Assembly: GCA_947450605.1 (NCBI GenBank)
Contig: CANFWB010000003.1
Coordinates: 1 to 64,000, forward strand
DNA from: Burkholderiaceae bacterium
GTDB taxonomy: Bacteria; Pseudomonadota; Gammaproteobacteria; Burkholderiales; Burkholderiaceae
DNA: 64,000 nucleotides
Reading direction: 5' to 3'
The position numbers and the translations under genes were made by a program. The notes under the pieces are model-generated. The model did not search any database and was not told where the DNA came from. It worked only from the letters and a program-made list of their open reading frames with translations. Shown here piece by piece: positions 32,568 to 43,496 of the stretch. Numbering within the stretch: the stretch's first letter is position 1; every line of letters starts with the position of its first letter.

Positions 32568-33698
32568 ATGACCAATAAACAAAAAGTCGCCCTCATCACC
32601 GGTATTACTGGCCAAGATGGCTCTTACCTTGCTGAGTTCTTATTGGAAAAAGGTTATATTGTTCATGGCATCAAACGCCGCGCATCCTCTTTTAATACCG
32701 AGCGCATTGACCACCTCTATCAAGACCCGCATGTAAACCATCCCGATCTGATCTTGCACTACGGTGATTTAACCGATACCAGCAATTTGGTGCGCATCAT
32801 TCAGCAAACCCAGCCTGATGAGATTTATAACCTCGGTGCCCAGTCTCACGTAGCCGTCTCTTTTGAGTCTCCTGAGTACACAGCGGACGTGGATGCGATG
32901 GGGCCACTCAGAATGCTTGAGGCTATACGCATTCTTGGTTTAGAAAAGAAAACCCGCTTTTACCAAGCCTCCACCTCCGAGCTCTACGGCCTAGTACAAG
33001 AAATCCCCCAAAAAGAAACCACCCCGTTCTATCCCCGTAGTCCTTATGCGGTCGCCAAGATGTATGCCTACTGGATTACCGTCAACTACCGCGAAGCCTA
33101 TGGCATCTATGCCTGTAATGGCATTCTCTTTAATCATGAGTCTAAACGCCGTGGTGAGACCTTTGTGACTCGTAAGGTCACTCGTGGCCTAGCCAATATC
33201 GCCCTAGGTTTAGAGAAATGCCTCTTTATGGGCAATATCGACGCACTACGTGACTGGGGTCATGCTAAAGACTATGTCCGTATGCAGTGGCTCATGCTCC
33301 AGCAAGACAAACCAGAAGACTTTGTCATTGCTACCGGTGTGCAGTTCACCGTGCGCGAGTTTATTACCCGTAGTGCCAAACAGTTAGGCATCACTCTGCG
33401 TTTTGAGGGCACAGCCGAAAATGAAAAAGCCATCGTAGCGTCTATCGAGGGTGATAAAGCCCCTGCACTGAAGGTTGGCGATGTAATTGTCCAAATCGAT
33501 CCACGCTACTACCGTCCTACTGAAGTTGAAACCCTCTTGGGTGATCCAACGAAAGCCAAAGAAAAACTGGGCTGGGTGCCAGAGATTACCCTCGATCAAA
33601 TGATCGTCGAGATGGTGGCTAACGATCTAGAAAAAGCCAAGCAACATGCGCTCTTAGAAAAGCATGGTTACTCTGTTGCGGTAGGTAAAGAGAGTTAA
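32568..33698 (+). CDS. gmd: GDP-mannose 4,6-dehydratase
   Basis: [64 protein letters not shown]. Confidence 0.97.
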   Translation: MTNKQKVALITGITGQDGSYLAEFLLEKGYIVHGIKRRASSFNTERIDHLYQDPHVNHPDLILHYGDLTDTSNLVRIIQQTQPDEIYNLGAQSHVAVSFESPEYTADVDAMGPLRMLEAIRILGLEKKTRFYQASTSELYGLVQEIPQKETTPFYPRSPYAVAKMYAYWITVNYREAYGIYACNGILFNHESKRRGETFVTRKVTRGLANIALGLEKCLFMGNIDALRDWGHAKDYVRMQWLMLQQDKPEDFVIATGVQFTVREFITRSAKQLGITLRFEGTAENEKAIVASIEGDKAPALKVGDVIVQIDPRYYRPTEVETLLGDPTKAKEKLGWVPEITLDQMIVEMVANDLEKAKQHALLEKHGYSVAVGKES

Positions 33699-33743
33699 TT
33701 CAATTAATTGATTAAAAGAAAATAAAGCTAACAAAGAGAATAC

Positions 33744-34718
33744 GTGAGTAAAGATCTCAATCAAAAGATTTATGTTGCTGGCCACAGAGGCATGGTGGGC
33801 TCAGCCATTGTGCGTAATCTACAAGCTAAGGGCTTTAGCAACATTGTGACCCGTACTCATAGCGAGCTCGATCTAACCAATCAAGCTGCTGTACAAGCCT
33901 TCTTTGAGCTTGAGCGGCCAGACCAAGTCTACTTAGCGGCAGCTAAGGTAGGGGGCATCCATGCCAACAATACCTACCCAGCACAGTTTATTTATGAGAA
34001 CTTGATGGTGCAAAATAATGTCATCCATCAAGCCTTTGTGTCTGGAGTCAAAAAGCTCTTGTTCTTGGGATCGAGCTGTATTTATCCCAAGTTAGCCCCG
34101 CAGCCCATGAGTGAAGATGCATTACTCACAGGCAAGTTAGAGCCCACCAATGAGCCGTATGCCATTGCCAAGATCGCCGGTATCAAAATGTGTGAGAGTT
34201 ATAACCGCCAGTATGGGCAGTCTCATGGGATTGATTACCGCTCCGTGATGCCGACCAATCTGTATGGCCCAGGGGATAACTACCATCCAGAAAATAGCCA
34301 TGTCATCCCAGCACTCATTAGACGATTCCATGAGGCTAAAGTAGCCAATAGCCCAGAAGTAGTGATCTGGGGCACAGGCACCCCTAAAAGGGAGTTCCTG
34401 TACGTAGACGATATGGCAGCAGCCTCTGTCTTTGTGATGGAGCTAGATAAGACTACCTACGATCAACACACAGAGCCAATGCAAAGCCACATCAATGTGG
34501 GCTTTGGATCTGATGTGACCATTAATGAGTTAGCCCATGCAGTAGCTAAAGCAACGGGCTATCAAGGCAGTATTAGTTTTGATCCCAGTAAGCCTGATGG
34601 ATCACCTAGAAAGTGGATGAGTTCGGAGCGGTTAAATCGGCTGGGTTGGAATGCTAAGGTGGGGCTGGAGCAGGGGTTAAAACTAGCTGTATCTGAATAC
34701 CTATCCTGCAAAGCATGA
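33744..34718 (+). CDS. fcl: GDP-L-fucose synthase
   Basis: [59 protein letters not shown]. Confidence 0.96.
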   Translation: MSKDLNQKIYVAGHRGMVGSAIVRNLQAKGFSNIVTRTHSELDLTNQAAVQAFFELERPDQVYLAAAKVGGIHANNTYPAQFIYENLMVQNNVIHQAFVSGVKKLLFLGSSCIYPKLAPQPMSEDALLTGKLEPTNEPYAIAKIAGIKMCESYNRQYGQSHGIDYRSVMPTNLYGPGDNYHPENSHVIPALIRRFHEAKVANSPEVVIWGTGTPKREFLYVDDMAAASVFVMELDKTTYDQHTEPMQSHINVGFGSDVTINELAHAVAKATGYQGSISFDPSKPDGSPRKWMSSERLNRLGWNAKVGLEQGLKLAVSEYLSCKA

Positions 34719-35521
34719 ATTCACCTTCAGCAACGACTAAGTTTGGTTGGAGTTTTTGTATTCCGACTGCACCCGGGGGCGAGGGACAGCTTAGTTTGGT
34801 GATTAATTCAATTATTTCTGAATTTTCAGATCGATCAGACTTCGAAATTATTGTTATCGGATGCTGCTCCTTATCCAAAATAAAATCCCTTCAAGCGTCA
34901 GAAGATTTAAAGCACATTCATTTCTTGCCATTCACGGAGAAGCATTTTTCATTCGATTGGAAGTGCTTTAGGCGGGCTGTTAAAAAAGGGAAATTTCAGG
35001 ATGCATTGATGCGAGGGGGGTGGATTACAAGAAAGAAAAATCTGCTGGTACAAAATGCACATTTCGATAACATTTGCTTAATGCATGATTATGTTGCCCT
35101 GAAGTCTGGTTGGAGGGAGGGCTTTAATCAATATGGGTTTGATTGGAATGTGTGTGTCAATGCAGTTCTCAATAAAAATCAGACTAGGCATCGTGATTGG
35201 CTGGTATGGGATTACCCAGAAATTGGTGCCACATTACTGCCATATGAGATCAGTCATTTAAGTCGATTTATGTATATCTCGGGAACTTATTTTTGCGTTA
35301 AGAAAAATTTTTTCTTAGCTCATCCACTGAATGAGGGATTGCACTGGGGTGAGAGTGAAGATGTTGAGTGGTCTATCCGAGTACGTGAGCACACCAACTT
35401 TAGTTTCAATCCTTATTCTCAGGTTTGCTATGTCAAAGAAAAGGCCTTGGATGAGGCGCCGTACTGTGATGATTGGCAAGTTAGATCGCTTCTGTTGAAT
35501 GCAAAGTTAGGGCTGTCATGA
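34715..35521 (+). CDS. Glycosyltransferase-like protein (GT2-like)
   Basis: [32 protein letters not shown]; coupled to fcl. Confidence 0.6.
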   Translation: MNSPSATTKFGWSFCIPTAPGGEGQLSLVINSIISEFSDRSDFEIIVIGCCSLSKIKSLQASEDLKHIHFLPFTEKHFSFDWKCFRRAVKKGKFQDALMRGGWITRKKNLLVQNAHFDNICLMHDYVALKSGWREGFNQYGFDWNVCVNAVLNKNQTRHRDWLVWDYPEIGATLLPYEISHLSRFMYISGTYFCVKKNFFLAHPLNEGLHWGESEDVEWSIRVREHTNFSFNPYSQVCYVKEKALDEAPYCDDWQVRSLLLNAKLGLS

Positions 35522-36156
35522 TTCAAATTATTGCGCACCGAGGCCTCTGGACTAAGCCAGATGAAAAAAATACCGAGGAAGCCTTCAAAAAAGCACTAAG
35601 TCAAGGGTTTGGAATCGAAACTGATTTTCGAGACCAGATGGGTGGGTTGGTGGTCTCTCACGACCCCCCGGCTCAGGATGCGTTGTTGGCAAAGGAGCTC
35701 GCTGAGCTTTATTTGGAAAATCCTGTTAACGCACCGATGGCATTAAATATTAAGTCAGATGGGCTTTATGAACTGATGGCTGTATTTGCCGCCGACTCAA
35801 ATCTGAGAAATTACTTTGTGTTTGATATGTCGATACCAGATACACTGGGCTACATTAACAAAGGGGTGCCTTTTTACAGCAGGGTAAGTGAGTTTGAGCT
35901 ATCCCCAGCTTTTCTAGATCAGGCGAGTGGCGTTTGGTTGGATTGCTTTCAGAGCGATTGGTATGATGCTGAACTACTAAATCGCTACTTAGGTATGGGT
36001 AAGGCGGTTACAGTGGTTTCACCAGAGTTGCATCGACGTCCTCATTGGGGTATTTGGAATTTACTAAAAAATAATAAATTTCACCTTAATTCAATGATGT
36101 CAATTTGTACTGATTTTCCAGTAGAAGCCAAGGAATTTTTTGATGCCCAAGATTAA
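35518..36156 (+). CDS. Glycerophosphodiester phosphodiesterase-like protein
   Basis: IIAHRGLWTKPDEKNTEEAFKKALSQGFGIETDFRD TIM-barrel GDPD motif. Confidence 0.7.
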   Translation: MIQIIAHRGLWTKPDEKNTEEAFKKALSQGFGIETDFRDQMGGLVVSHDPPAQDALLAKELAELYLENPVNAPMALNIKSDGLYELMAVFAADSNLRNYFVFDMSIPDTLGYINKGVPFYSRVSEFELSPAFLDQASGVWLDCFQSDWYDAELLNRYLGMGKAVTVVSPELHRRPHWGIWNLLKNNKFHLNSMMSICTDFPVEAKEFFDAQD

Positions 36157-36775
36157 GGCAGTTTTATTTGATATGGATGGCGTCTTAATTGACGCAAAAG
36201 ATTGGCACTATGAGGCCTTAAATATGGCCCTATCTCTTTTTGGCATGGAGATTAGTCGCTATGACCATCTGGTGACCTATGATGGTTTGCCAACCAAGAA
36301 AAAACTGGAAATGCTAACCCTCGAAAGGGGGTTGCCAGAGCAGTTACATCATTTTATAAATGATATTAAACAGGAATTTACATTTCAATTGGCTTATGCA
36401 AAATGTAGGCCAACTTTTAATCATCAGTATGCGTTATCTCAACTCCACTCCAAAGGATATCGCCTAGTTTCTTGCTCAAATTCTATGCGCAAAACAATGG
36501 ATTTGATGTTTGAGAGAGCGGCAATTAAGTCTTATTTTGAATTTTATTTATCCAATGAGGATGTTAAAGAGCCAAAACCAAATCCAGAAATGTATGTTTC
36601 GGCAATTAGGAAGTTGAATTTGTCGCCTGATGAGTGCCTAATCTTAGAGGACAACGAGAACGGCATACGTGCGGCAAAAGCCTCGGGAGCTCATTTACTG
36701 ACCGTCGCTAGTACACAGGATGTGAATTTTGAAAATATAACTACACGTATTCAAGAAATCGAGCGCGCACTATGA
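36140..36775 (+). CDS. HAD-superfamily hydrolase (phosphoglucomutase/phosphatase-like)
   Basis: AVLFDMDGVLIDAKDWHYEALN; SCSNSMRK; LILEDNENGIRAAKASGA. Confidence 0.85.
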   Translation: MMPKIKAVLFDMDGVLIDAKDWHYEALNMALSLFGMEISRYDHLVTYDGLPTKKKLEMLTLERGLPEQLHHFINDIKQEFTFQLAYAKCRPTFNHQYALSQLHSKGYRLVSCSNSMRKTMDLMFERAAIKSYFEFYLSNEDVKEPKPNPEMYVSAIRKLNLSPDECLILEDNENGIRAAKASGAHLLTVASTQDVNFENITTRIQEIERAL

Positions 36776-37506
36776 ACTTGGTTATTCCTATTGCCTCGGG
36801 ATCCAATTTTTTTAAGATTGAAGAGTTTGGTTACCCAAAGCCCTTAATTGAAATTATGGGCAGGCCAATGATCCAGCATGTGATTGAGAATATCACTACA
36901 AATATCGAATTTAAGAAGATTATTTTTATTGTTAAGCAAGATGACTGTGAAAAATATCACCTTGATCAGACCTTAAGTCTTTTAAGCCCGATTACTCCTG
37001 TGGTCATCAAGGTGCGTGGAGAAACTCAAGGCGCCTTATGCAGTGTGCTGCTAGCAATAGATCATATCTATGATGATGAGCCCTTGATCATTGCAAACGC
37101 GGATCAAATTTTTGATGGTGGTGTTGCTGAGGTGATAGCGAGTTTTATTGCTAGCCCTTTAGATGCAGCCTGTGCAGCATTTAATTCCGTGCATCCGCGC
37201 TGGTCTTATGTGAGACTCAATCAAGAGGGCAATGTTGTGGAGGCGGCCGAAAAAAGACCAATTAGTCGAAATGCTATTGCTGGATTGTATTTGTATAAAA
37301 AGGGAAAAGAGTTCATTAAAAATAGCATGAACTCGATCAAGAATGGATCGAGTACTGATGGTAAGTATTTTATTTCACCCGTATTTAATGAATATGTATT
37401 GTCAGGAAAGGCGGTGGGATGTTTTTCGATTGACAACCAGAGATACCACTCTTTTTATACGCCGCAAAAAATCTATGAATATGAGCAGGCCAATTCAAGA
37501 ATATGA
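36772..37506 (+). CDS. Nucleotidyltransferase (NTP_transferase family)
   Basis: EEFGYPKPLIEIMGRPMIQHVIEN; ANADQIFDGG. Confidence 0.8.
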   Translation: MNLVIPIASGSNFFKIEEFGYPKPLIEIMGRPMIQHVIENITTNIEFKKIIFIVKQDDCEKYHLDQTLSLLSPITPVVIKVRGETQGALCSVLLAIDHIYDDEPLIIANADQIFDGGVAEVIASFIASPLDAACAAFNSVHPRWSYVRLNQEGNVVEAAEKRPISRNAIAGLYLYKKGKEFIKNSMNSIKNGSSTDGKYFISPVFNEYVLSGKAVGCFSIDNQRYHSFYTPQKIYEYEQANSRI

Positions 37507-37826
37507 AAATTGCTAATTTATCCGAAATGAAGGGTGGTTGGTTTGTGGGGGATTTTTTACCCACCCTAATGAAAACTCAGGCAGTAGAGGTTGGGGTAAA
37601 AAAATACACCAAGGGTGACTACGCTGAGAAACATCATCACAAGATTGCAACGGAAATTACGGTGATTCTTTCTGGAAGCGCTCGCATGAATGAGTGCACG
37701 TACTATGCCAATGATATTGTTGTCATTGAGCCAGGCGATTCAACCGACTTTCTGGCTCTGGAGGACGTCACGACAGTGGTTGTGAAGCTTCCCGGCGCAA
37801 TCAATGATAAATATTTGGATGTTTAA
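37503..37826 (+). CDS. Cupin-domain protein
   Basis: YTKGDYAEKHHHKIATEITVILSGSARMNECTYYANDIVVIEPGD. Confidence 0.75.
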   Translation: MKIANLSEMKGGWFVGDFLPTLMKTQAVEVGVKKYTKGDYAEKHHHKIATEITVILSGSARMNECTYYANDIVVIEPGDSTDFLALEDVTTVVVKLPGAINDKYLDV

Positions 37827-37829
37827 ATT

Positions 37830-38552
37830 ATGAATATTGTTATCCCAATGGCAGGCTTGGGATCTAGATTTTCCGATGCCGGTTATGAGTTGCCCAAACC
37901 ATTTATTGACGTTAATGGTAAGCCCATGATTTCAAGGGTGATGGATAACTTGAGCCACCCCAATGTCAATTTCATTCTTCTGGCAAATGCTCAGCATCTC
38001 GCGAGATTTCCCGGGGTAGTGGAGGAGATTTCTCGCTCCTATCCCGTCACTTTTATTCCCGTTTCGAAAACAACCGAGGGGACGGCCTGTACCGTTTTAT
38101 ACGCTAGGAAGGCTCTTGATTTGGATCAGCCCGTGATAGTCGCCAATTCAGACCAAATTGTTGATATTGACTTTAGTGACTTCATTGGGGATGCAGAGGC
38201 AAGGAATTTGGATGGCTCCATCATGACTTTTATTGATGGGGAGCGTAATCCAAAATGGTCTTTTGCAGAACTGAATGCTGAAAAATTGGTTGTGCGTGTA
38301 CGTGAAAAAGAACCTATTTCTCAGTTTGCCACTGTGGGTATTTACCACTTCAAGAGGGCTGATTGCCTACTGGATTCAATTATCCAAATGATCATTGAAA
38401 ATGACAGGACAAATAATGAGTTTTATATTTGTCCTGTGTATAACTATTTAATTGGTGATGGATTGAAGGTGGGGATTTTCAATATTGAGCATAATCAGAT
38501 GCATGGAATTGGAACGCCTGCCGATTTGAACGCCTATCTAGTCAACGTTTAA
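37830..38552 (+). CDS. Second nucleotidyltransferase (NTP_transferase family)
   Basis: MNIVIPMAGLGSRFSDAGYELPKPFIDVNGKPMISRVMDNL; VANSDQIVDIDFSDF. Confidence 0.85.
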   Translation: MNIVIPMAGLGSRFSDAGYELPKPFIDVNGKPMISRVMDNLSHPNVNFILLANAQHLARFPGVVEEISRSYPVTFIPVSKTTEGTACTVLYARKALDLDQPVIVANSDQIVDIDFSDFIGDAEARNLDGSIMTFIDGERNPKWSFAELNAEKLVVRVREKEPISQFATVGIYHFKRADCLLDSIIQMIIENDRTNNEFYICPVYNYLIGDGLKVGIFNIEHNQMHGIGTPADLNAYLVNV

Positions 38553-38606
38553 TTTTAGAGTTTCTCTTATGTATTGCAGATCTACACGCTTTGATCAAAA
38601 TGACTA

Positions 38607-40559
38607 ATGACTAGTCAAACATCCCATCTGAAATATCGCCCTGATATCGATGGGTTAAGAGCTATCGCTGTTTTATCGGTTGTCTGTTTTCATGCGTTCC
38701 CGAACCTCTTGCCTGGAGGGTTTATAGGCGTAGATATTTTCTTTGTGATATCAGGCTACCTAATCACATCCATCTTATTCAATGATCTTGAGGATAAAAG
38801 TTTTAGTTTTAGAGCTTTTTACAGTCGTCGCATTCGGAGGATATTTCCGGCCTTACTGCTGGTTTTGATGGCAACATTTGGGCTCGGGTGGGTTCTTTTG
38901 CCCGTTGGAGAGTTTGCGCAATTGGGTAAACATATTCTGGGTGGCTCAAGCTTTCTTTCCAATATATTCACTTGGAAAGAAAGTGGATATTTTGATCGGT
39001 TAGCTGATACCAAGCCGTTGCTCCATTTATGGAGTCTGGGGATCGAGGAGCAGTTCTACATTGTTTGGCCAATTTTTTTACTGGCTGCATATAAATTAAG
39101 AGTGCATTTTCGGCGATTGATTATTTGCTTATTGGTAGCATCTTTTTTTTACAGTCTGTTACTTGTAAACGGCGATTCTATTGCCGCATTCTTTTCGCCA
39201 TTAAGTCGTATGTGGGAATTGCTGATTGGATCTAGCATTGCCTACCTCTATATATATAGACAGAAATTTGTTGCTCATTTGCAGGGTCGTTATAGCAATG
39301 TTCTTGGACTCCTTGGGTTTGCTTTGGTAGGTGCTGGGTTGGTATCTCTGTCATCCCAAAGCCTCTTTCCTGGTGCTTGGGCGCTATTGCCAACATTAGG
39401 GGCGGCATTGATCATTTTGGTCGGACCACGCTCTTGGTTCAATCATCGAGTTTTAGCTTTACCCTTGTTTGTTTGGTTTGGATTAATCAGTTATCCACTG
39501 TATCTCTGGCATTGGCCTGTACTGACATTTTTCCGGATAACTACCCTGGAGGAAATAAGTCCGTTCACTTATCTTTTTTTGATTGCGATCTCTATATTTC
39601 TGGCTTATTGCACCTATCATTTTATAGAAAAGCCTCTTCGCAATAAAATGGCAACTATTTATTCAGTTCCCGTTTTAACTGCGGGTGTATTGCTGATGGG
39701 CTTTTTAGGATTTAACACTTATCAACGCGAGGGTTTGCCATCGCGCAAGATTGCAGTGGAGTCACCAAATGCCTCGTTGAGCAGTGCATTTGGAAAGTCT
39801 GGTTGTTTTAACGTGCTTGACTCTAATGGGCAGGTTGTATGCGAGGATGCCGTACGCACAACCCCCTTTGCGACAAGGAAAATCCCCATAGTTTTTTTAT
39901 GGGGGGATTCGCATGCGGGTCATTTAAATGCCGGATTACTATTGCAGGCAAGCAAGCTTGGCTTTAGTTTGTATGATGACTCAATGCCAGCGTGTCCGCC
40001 CATTCTTGATTTTGCACCAAGAGGCGATAAATCAGGGGCCTTGGATGAAAATCAAAAGTGTATTAGTCATAACTTAAATGCAGTTAATGCCATCAAAGAA
40101 ATTCGACCAAAGGTAGTTGTGTTGGCGGCAAATTGGATGCAATACGACGGCGTTAATCAATTTAATGTGTTGCCGATAGACAAACTTCTAGACACAATTT
40201 CTTTGATACGAAGTCTTGGGGTTGAAACTATTGAAGTTCTAGGTAATATGCCCGTCTTCTATGTTGATCAAGCTAAGTTGGCAGCTAAGCTCTATAAGCC
40301 GGGACATGAAAATAGATCTTATAAGCGTTTCGACTATAGATCTCTCGATGCCGATCAGAAAATGTCCGATTTAATTAAGGCGATGAGCATCAAATTTATT
40401 TCCCCCATTGAGCTGCTATGCAATGATCAAGGTTGTTTAATGTCAACCTCAAACAGTCTCCTCATCCCGATGGCTTTTGATACTAGCCACTTTAGCAAAG
40501 AGGGCTCTCAATTCTTCATACAAATGTTAGTTGATCAACATCTAATCGACCTTAAGTAA
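38607..40559 (+). CDS. OafA/YrhL-type acyltransferase-3 with SGNH domain (paralogue of 28357-30387)
   Basis: [55 protein letters not shown]. Confidence 0.93.
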   Translation: [650 protein letters not shown]

Positions 40560-40573
40560 TTCAGACCTAGGGC

Positions 40574-41962
40574 TTATTTGCTACCAAGGCAGCAGTGTTT
40601 AACTGGATGTCGGAGAGTGAGACCACAGAAAAATGCCGTCATAAAAAATAACATTTCAATAAAGTGACTTACCGCAACCTCAGTGGTGAGGTAGGCAAAA
40701 CTCATTATTGGAATGGTCCAGCTCGCATAGGAATACCAAAGCCCATCTTGGTAAAGCGCTCTATACCAAGATGCCCAAAGAGGGATTAAAACTAGCAATA
40801 AGCCGGGGATACCAAGCCCTAAGGCAAAGTCGAGCCAACCACTGTGGGTAGCGCCACGAAACTTTTCAGAAGCTACTTTATAGTCCGGCCACTTAGCGCT
40901 GGCTAGCGCACCAAATGAATGATTTAGCAATCCATAGCCTAAAGGGTTCTCGGCCAAGAGGCGCGAGCCTGCCACAAACCAGGCCGATCGCTCGTAGGTG
41001 CTGATGTCGACAACTTTTCCCAGCCCGTTGTGCGGGTATGCACCTGAATTTTTCCAGCGGTTTTGATGGTCAATATCTATCCCAATCTTTGCATCAGCAA
41101 TCATTGAGAGCCACTGGGGGTTATGCTCAAGATGTTTTGAAATTCCTAGGTAGGAGGTGCCCCCTAATATCACTAAGATACCAATTCCAGCGAAGAAATT
41201 TCTTATTGAAGGCTTGGTTTTTAAAAGAAGATTCCATAAAAAAACAATCAAGACGATTGCAAATATAGCGATTCCATTTTTCGTATTGGAAAAATAGGAG
41301 CTAAATATGCTCAATAATATTCCGATGGTGGCAGGCGCTATCCATACTTTTCTTTCCTGAGTATTCAGCGCCCGAAGGATCAAAATAAAGCAGAGGGGAA
41401 GTAGCAGTACATTAGCAATGACAAATGGTTGTTTCGCTTTATAAAAGGAGTACAAAAGACCCATATGAATTGGGTTTAGGGTTTGATAGACCTCGTAAAA
41501 ATAGCGTCCAGCGCTTATGAGGCTGAGACCGGATAATCCCGTAAACAAAATGATTAACGGCCACCCCCCGTGCCCTAAGCAGGTTTTAGCGCTAGCACCA
41601 GCAATTCTTTTTGAATACTCCAAACCAAGAGCCAATCCTAGGGGCGCTATCAAGAGCGTCCTTAGCCAAATACTGCTGACTTCGGATAACTGAAGCGAGT
41701 ATTGGGTCGAAAAAAAAGCCAAATGAATTAATATCCACGCATAAATGCTCAGAAATACCCAAATTGGCCACGCAGCATATTTAAAGAGCGCATGTGATTC
41801 GCGGCTAAGGTAGACTAGACTAACTAAAAACCCAACACCCATCAATAGATATCTGAGGGCAATCGTTTCTGGTATAGGCCAAATAGCCAGAAGCCCGGCA
41901 GAACAGGCTGAGATCGGGAAAGAAATGTTTTTCCGGGTAAATTGGCAGAGTTTTTGAATCAT
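40574..41962 (-). CDS. O-antigen ligase family (WaaL/Wzy-like) membrane protein
   Basis: Multi-TM; ENPLGYGLLNHSFGALA... GATHSGWLDFALGLGIPGLLLVL typical of Wzy_C. Confidence 0.82.
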   Translation of the reverse strand: MIQKLCQFTRKNISFPISACSAGLLAIWPIPETIALRYLLMGVGFLVSLVYLSRESHALFKYAAWPIWVFLSIYAWILIHLAFFSTQYSLQLSEVSSIWLRTLLIAPLGLALGLEYSKRIAGASAKTCLGHGGWPLIILFTGLSGLSLISAGRYFYEVYQTLNPIHMGLLYSFYKAKQPFVIANVLLLPLCFILILRALNTQERKVWIAPATIGILLSIFSSYFSNTKNGIAIFAIVLIVFLWNLLLKTKPSIRNFFAGIGILVILGGTSYLGISKHLEHNPQWLSMIADAKIGIDIDHQNRWKNSGAYPHNGLGKVVDISTYERSAWFVAGSRLLAENPLGYGLLNHSFGALASAKWPDYKVASEKFRGATHSGWLDFALGLGIPGLLLVLIPLWASWYRALYQDGLWYSYASWTIPIMSFAYLTTEVAVSHFIEMLFFMTAFFCGLTLRHPVKHCCLGSK

Positions 41963-42133
41963 CGGTAAAGTATAGTTTTAATTCCCAACTTTAGGAGAGC
42001 TTGCTTAATCCTACCTCTGAGTGTTGTGAATGTGCAGCCAATCAACTCAAAATTGCATAATTATAAATTTAATAATGAGATAATCGGAATCTGTTAGCGT
42101 AAGCTTATTACATTTTATTGGAAAGCATTTCTA

Positions 42134-43420
42134 ATGACGTCGCTAGAACATTCCGTGCAATCCCATCCTTCTCGTGATGAGTCTGGCGGCAATAATGATG
42201 GGGCCGAAATCTCTCTCTTGGATATTGTCCGGTTTGGGATTGATTCCTGGAAGAAGCTTGCAGCCGCTGCATTGATTGGGGCTACTCTTGGAGTTGGGTG
42301 TTGGTTTTTCTTAGGGCAATACTCTGCTGAATACACTTTGCTTAATAATTCCAACACCAACACCAACACCAACACCAACACCAACACCAACACCAACACC
42401 AACACCAACACCAACACCAACACCAACACCAACACCAACACCTATGGGCTCGATTTGGTATCTTGGAAGATCATTCAAAAGAGCCTGCCTAATCTGGCGG
42501 CCCAAGTGGTGGAGGGGGGTACGGCTCCTGACGGTCAGGTGGGTCTATATCAGGCAATGGCTAACGACCAGTGGTGGCAAAAAAATGTCGTGCCTAGTTA
42601 TGCCTTATCGAAGGCTGATACCAAAGACTTGGCTGGTGTGAGTAAAGAGTTTGATGGAGCCAGCACCACAATCTTGAGCTTGACCCTCAGCGCTGGAGGC
42701 CCCAGCAACGAAAAGGCCTCAGAATCGGTCAAGGCGGCCGCTAAATTTTTACGTACTGGTGGAGCCTATTTGCAACTGCGAAACATGCTCAATGCCTATG
42801 AGGGTGATGTCATCAGTGCTGCGGCAGATATTCAGAAAAAAATTACCACGACCCAAATTGAGATGGGCTACCAACAACAGCGAGCTAAAAGCCTGGAAGA
42901 TCTCTACAAACGCTATCCTAGTAATTCAAATCAAGGGCAGCAGGTAATTGATCCTAAAGAATCCGGTGCCAAGTACCTCTCCATTACCACCCAAATCATT
43001 GCGGTGAATAATGACATCAATCAGTCCAAGGAAAATCTGCAGCGGATGCGCGATCGCTTGGCCCAGCTGGCATTAACTAAAGACTTCCTCCATGCAGCGC
43101 TTCCTTTAGCTAAAATCACTTTTGATGGCCTTGCTTTGGACGCTGAGCTACTGGCTATTGAAGCTAAGCTGCGGGCTAATTTAACTAATGATGATCCCAA
43201 ACAACAAGAGATTTTGGATCAAATTTATTCTCAACTACTCATGATTCAGTCTAGGTTCACTAAGGGTTTGGAGGCCAATACAGCGCCGACTAGTAGTGGC
43301 AAGAAGGGAATGATTAAGTTTACTGTGGGCGGTTTAGCTGGGGCGTTCTTTTTAATGCTTCTAGTGCTTCTGGGCCAGCGAGTATGGCTGAGCATTAAAA
43401 GTGACGGGATGAAGTCTTGA
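42134..43420 (+). CDS. Wzz-like polysaccharide chain-length regulator with (Asn-Thr)15 insert
   Basis: [20 protein letters not shown]1; long periplasmic coiled-coil region; C-terminal [22 protein letters not shown]; sits between WaaL-like and glycan genes. Confidence 0.78.
   Translation: MTSLEHSVQSHPSRDESGGNNDGAEISLLDIVRFGIDSWKKLAAAALIGATLGVGCWFFLGQYSAEYTLLNNSNTNTNTNTNTNTNTNTNTNTNTNTNTNTNTYGLDLVSWKIIQKSLPNLAAQVVEGGTAPDGQVGLYQAMANDQWWQKNVVPSYALSKADTKDLAGVSKEFDGASTTILSLTLSAGGPSNEKASESVKAAAKFLRTGGAYLQLRNMLNAYEGDVISAAADIQKKITTTQIEMGYQQQRAKSLEDLYKRYPSNSNQGQQVIDPKESGAKYLSITTQIIAVNNDINQSKENLQRMRDRLAQLALTKDFLHAALPLAKITFDGLALDAELLAIEAKLRANLTNDDPKQQEILDQIYSQLLMIQSRFTKGLEANTAPTSSGKKGMIKFTVGGLAGAFFLMLLVLLGQRVWLSIKSDGMKS
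42353..42442 (+). repeat. Perfect hexanucleotide microsatellite (AACACC)15, in-frame
   Basis: 15 uninterrupted units counted directly; translation (NT)15. Confidence 0.98.
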
Positions 43421-43496
43421 GACACGCTAATAAACAGATTAATGCGCGGTATCGGGCATTAGCGGGCTTGAGTAGCAAATATAGATAGATGATTTT

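Noticed and set aside
32568-33698. Canonical gmd as a fused or unusual protein because of the [39 protein letters not shown] segment
   Set aside because: This segment is normal in GDP-mannose 4,6-dehydratases
42351-42442. CRISPR-like or VNTR array interpretation of the hexamer tract
   Set aside because: Unit is 6 bp with no spacers; it is a simple microsatellite inside a coding frame
42115-42505. Minus-strand ORFs rich in (Val-Leu)n and (Gly-Val)n
   Set aside because: Antisense translations of the (AACACC)15 array; the plus-strand Wzz-like frame explains the region
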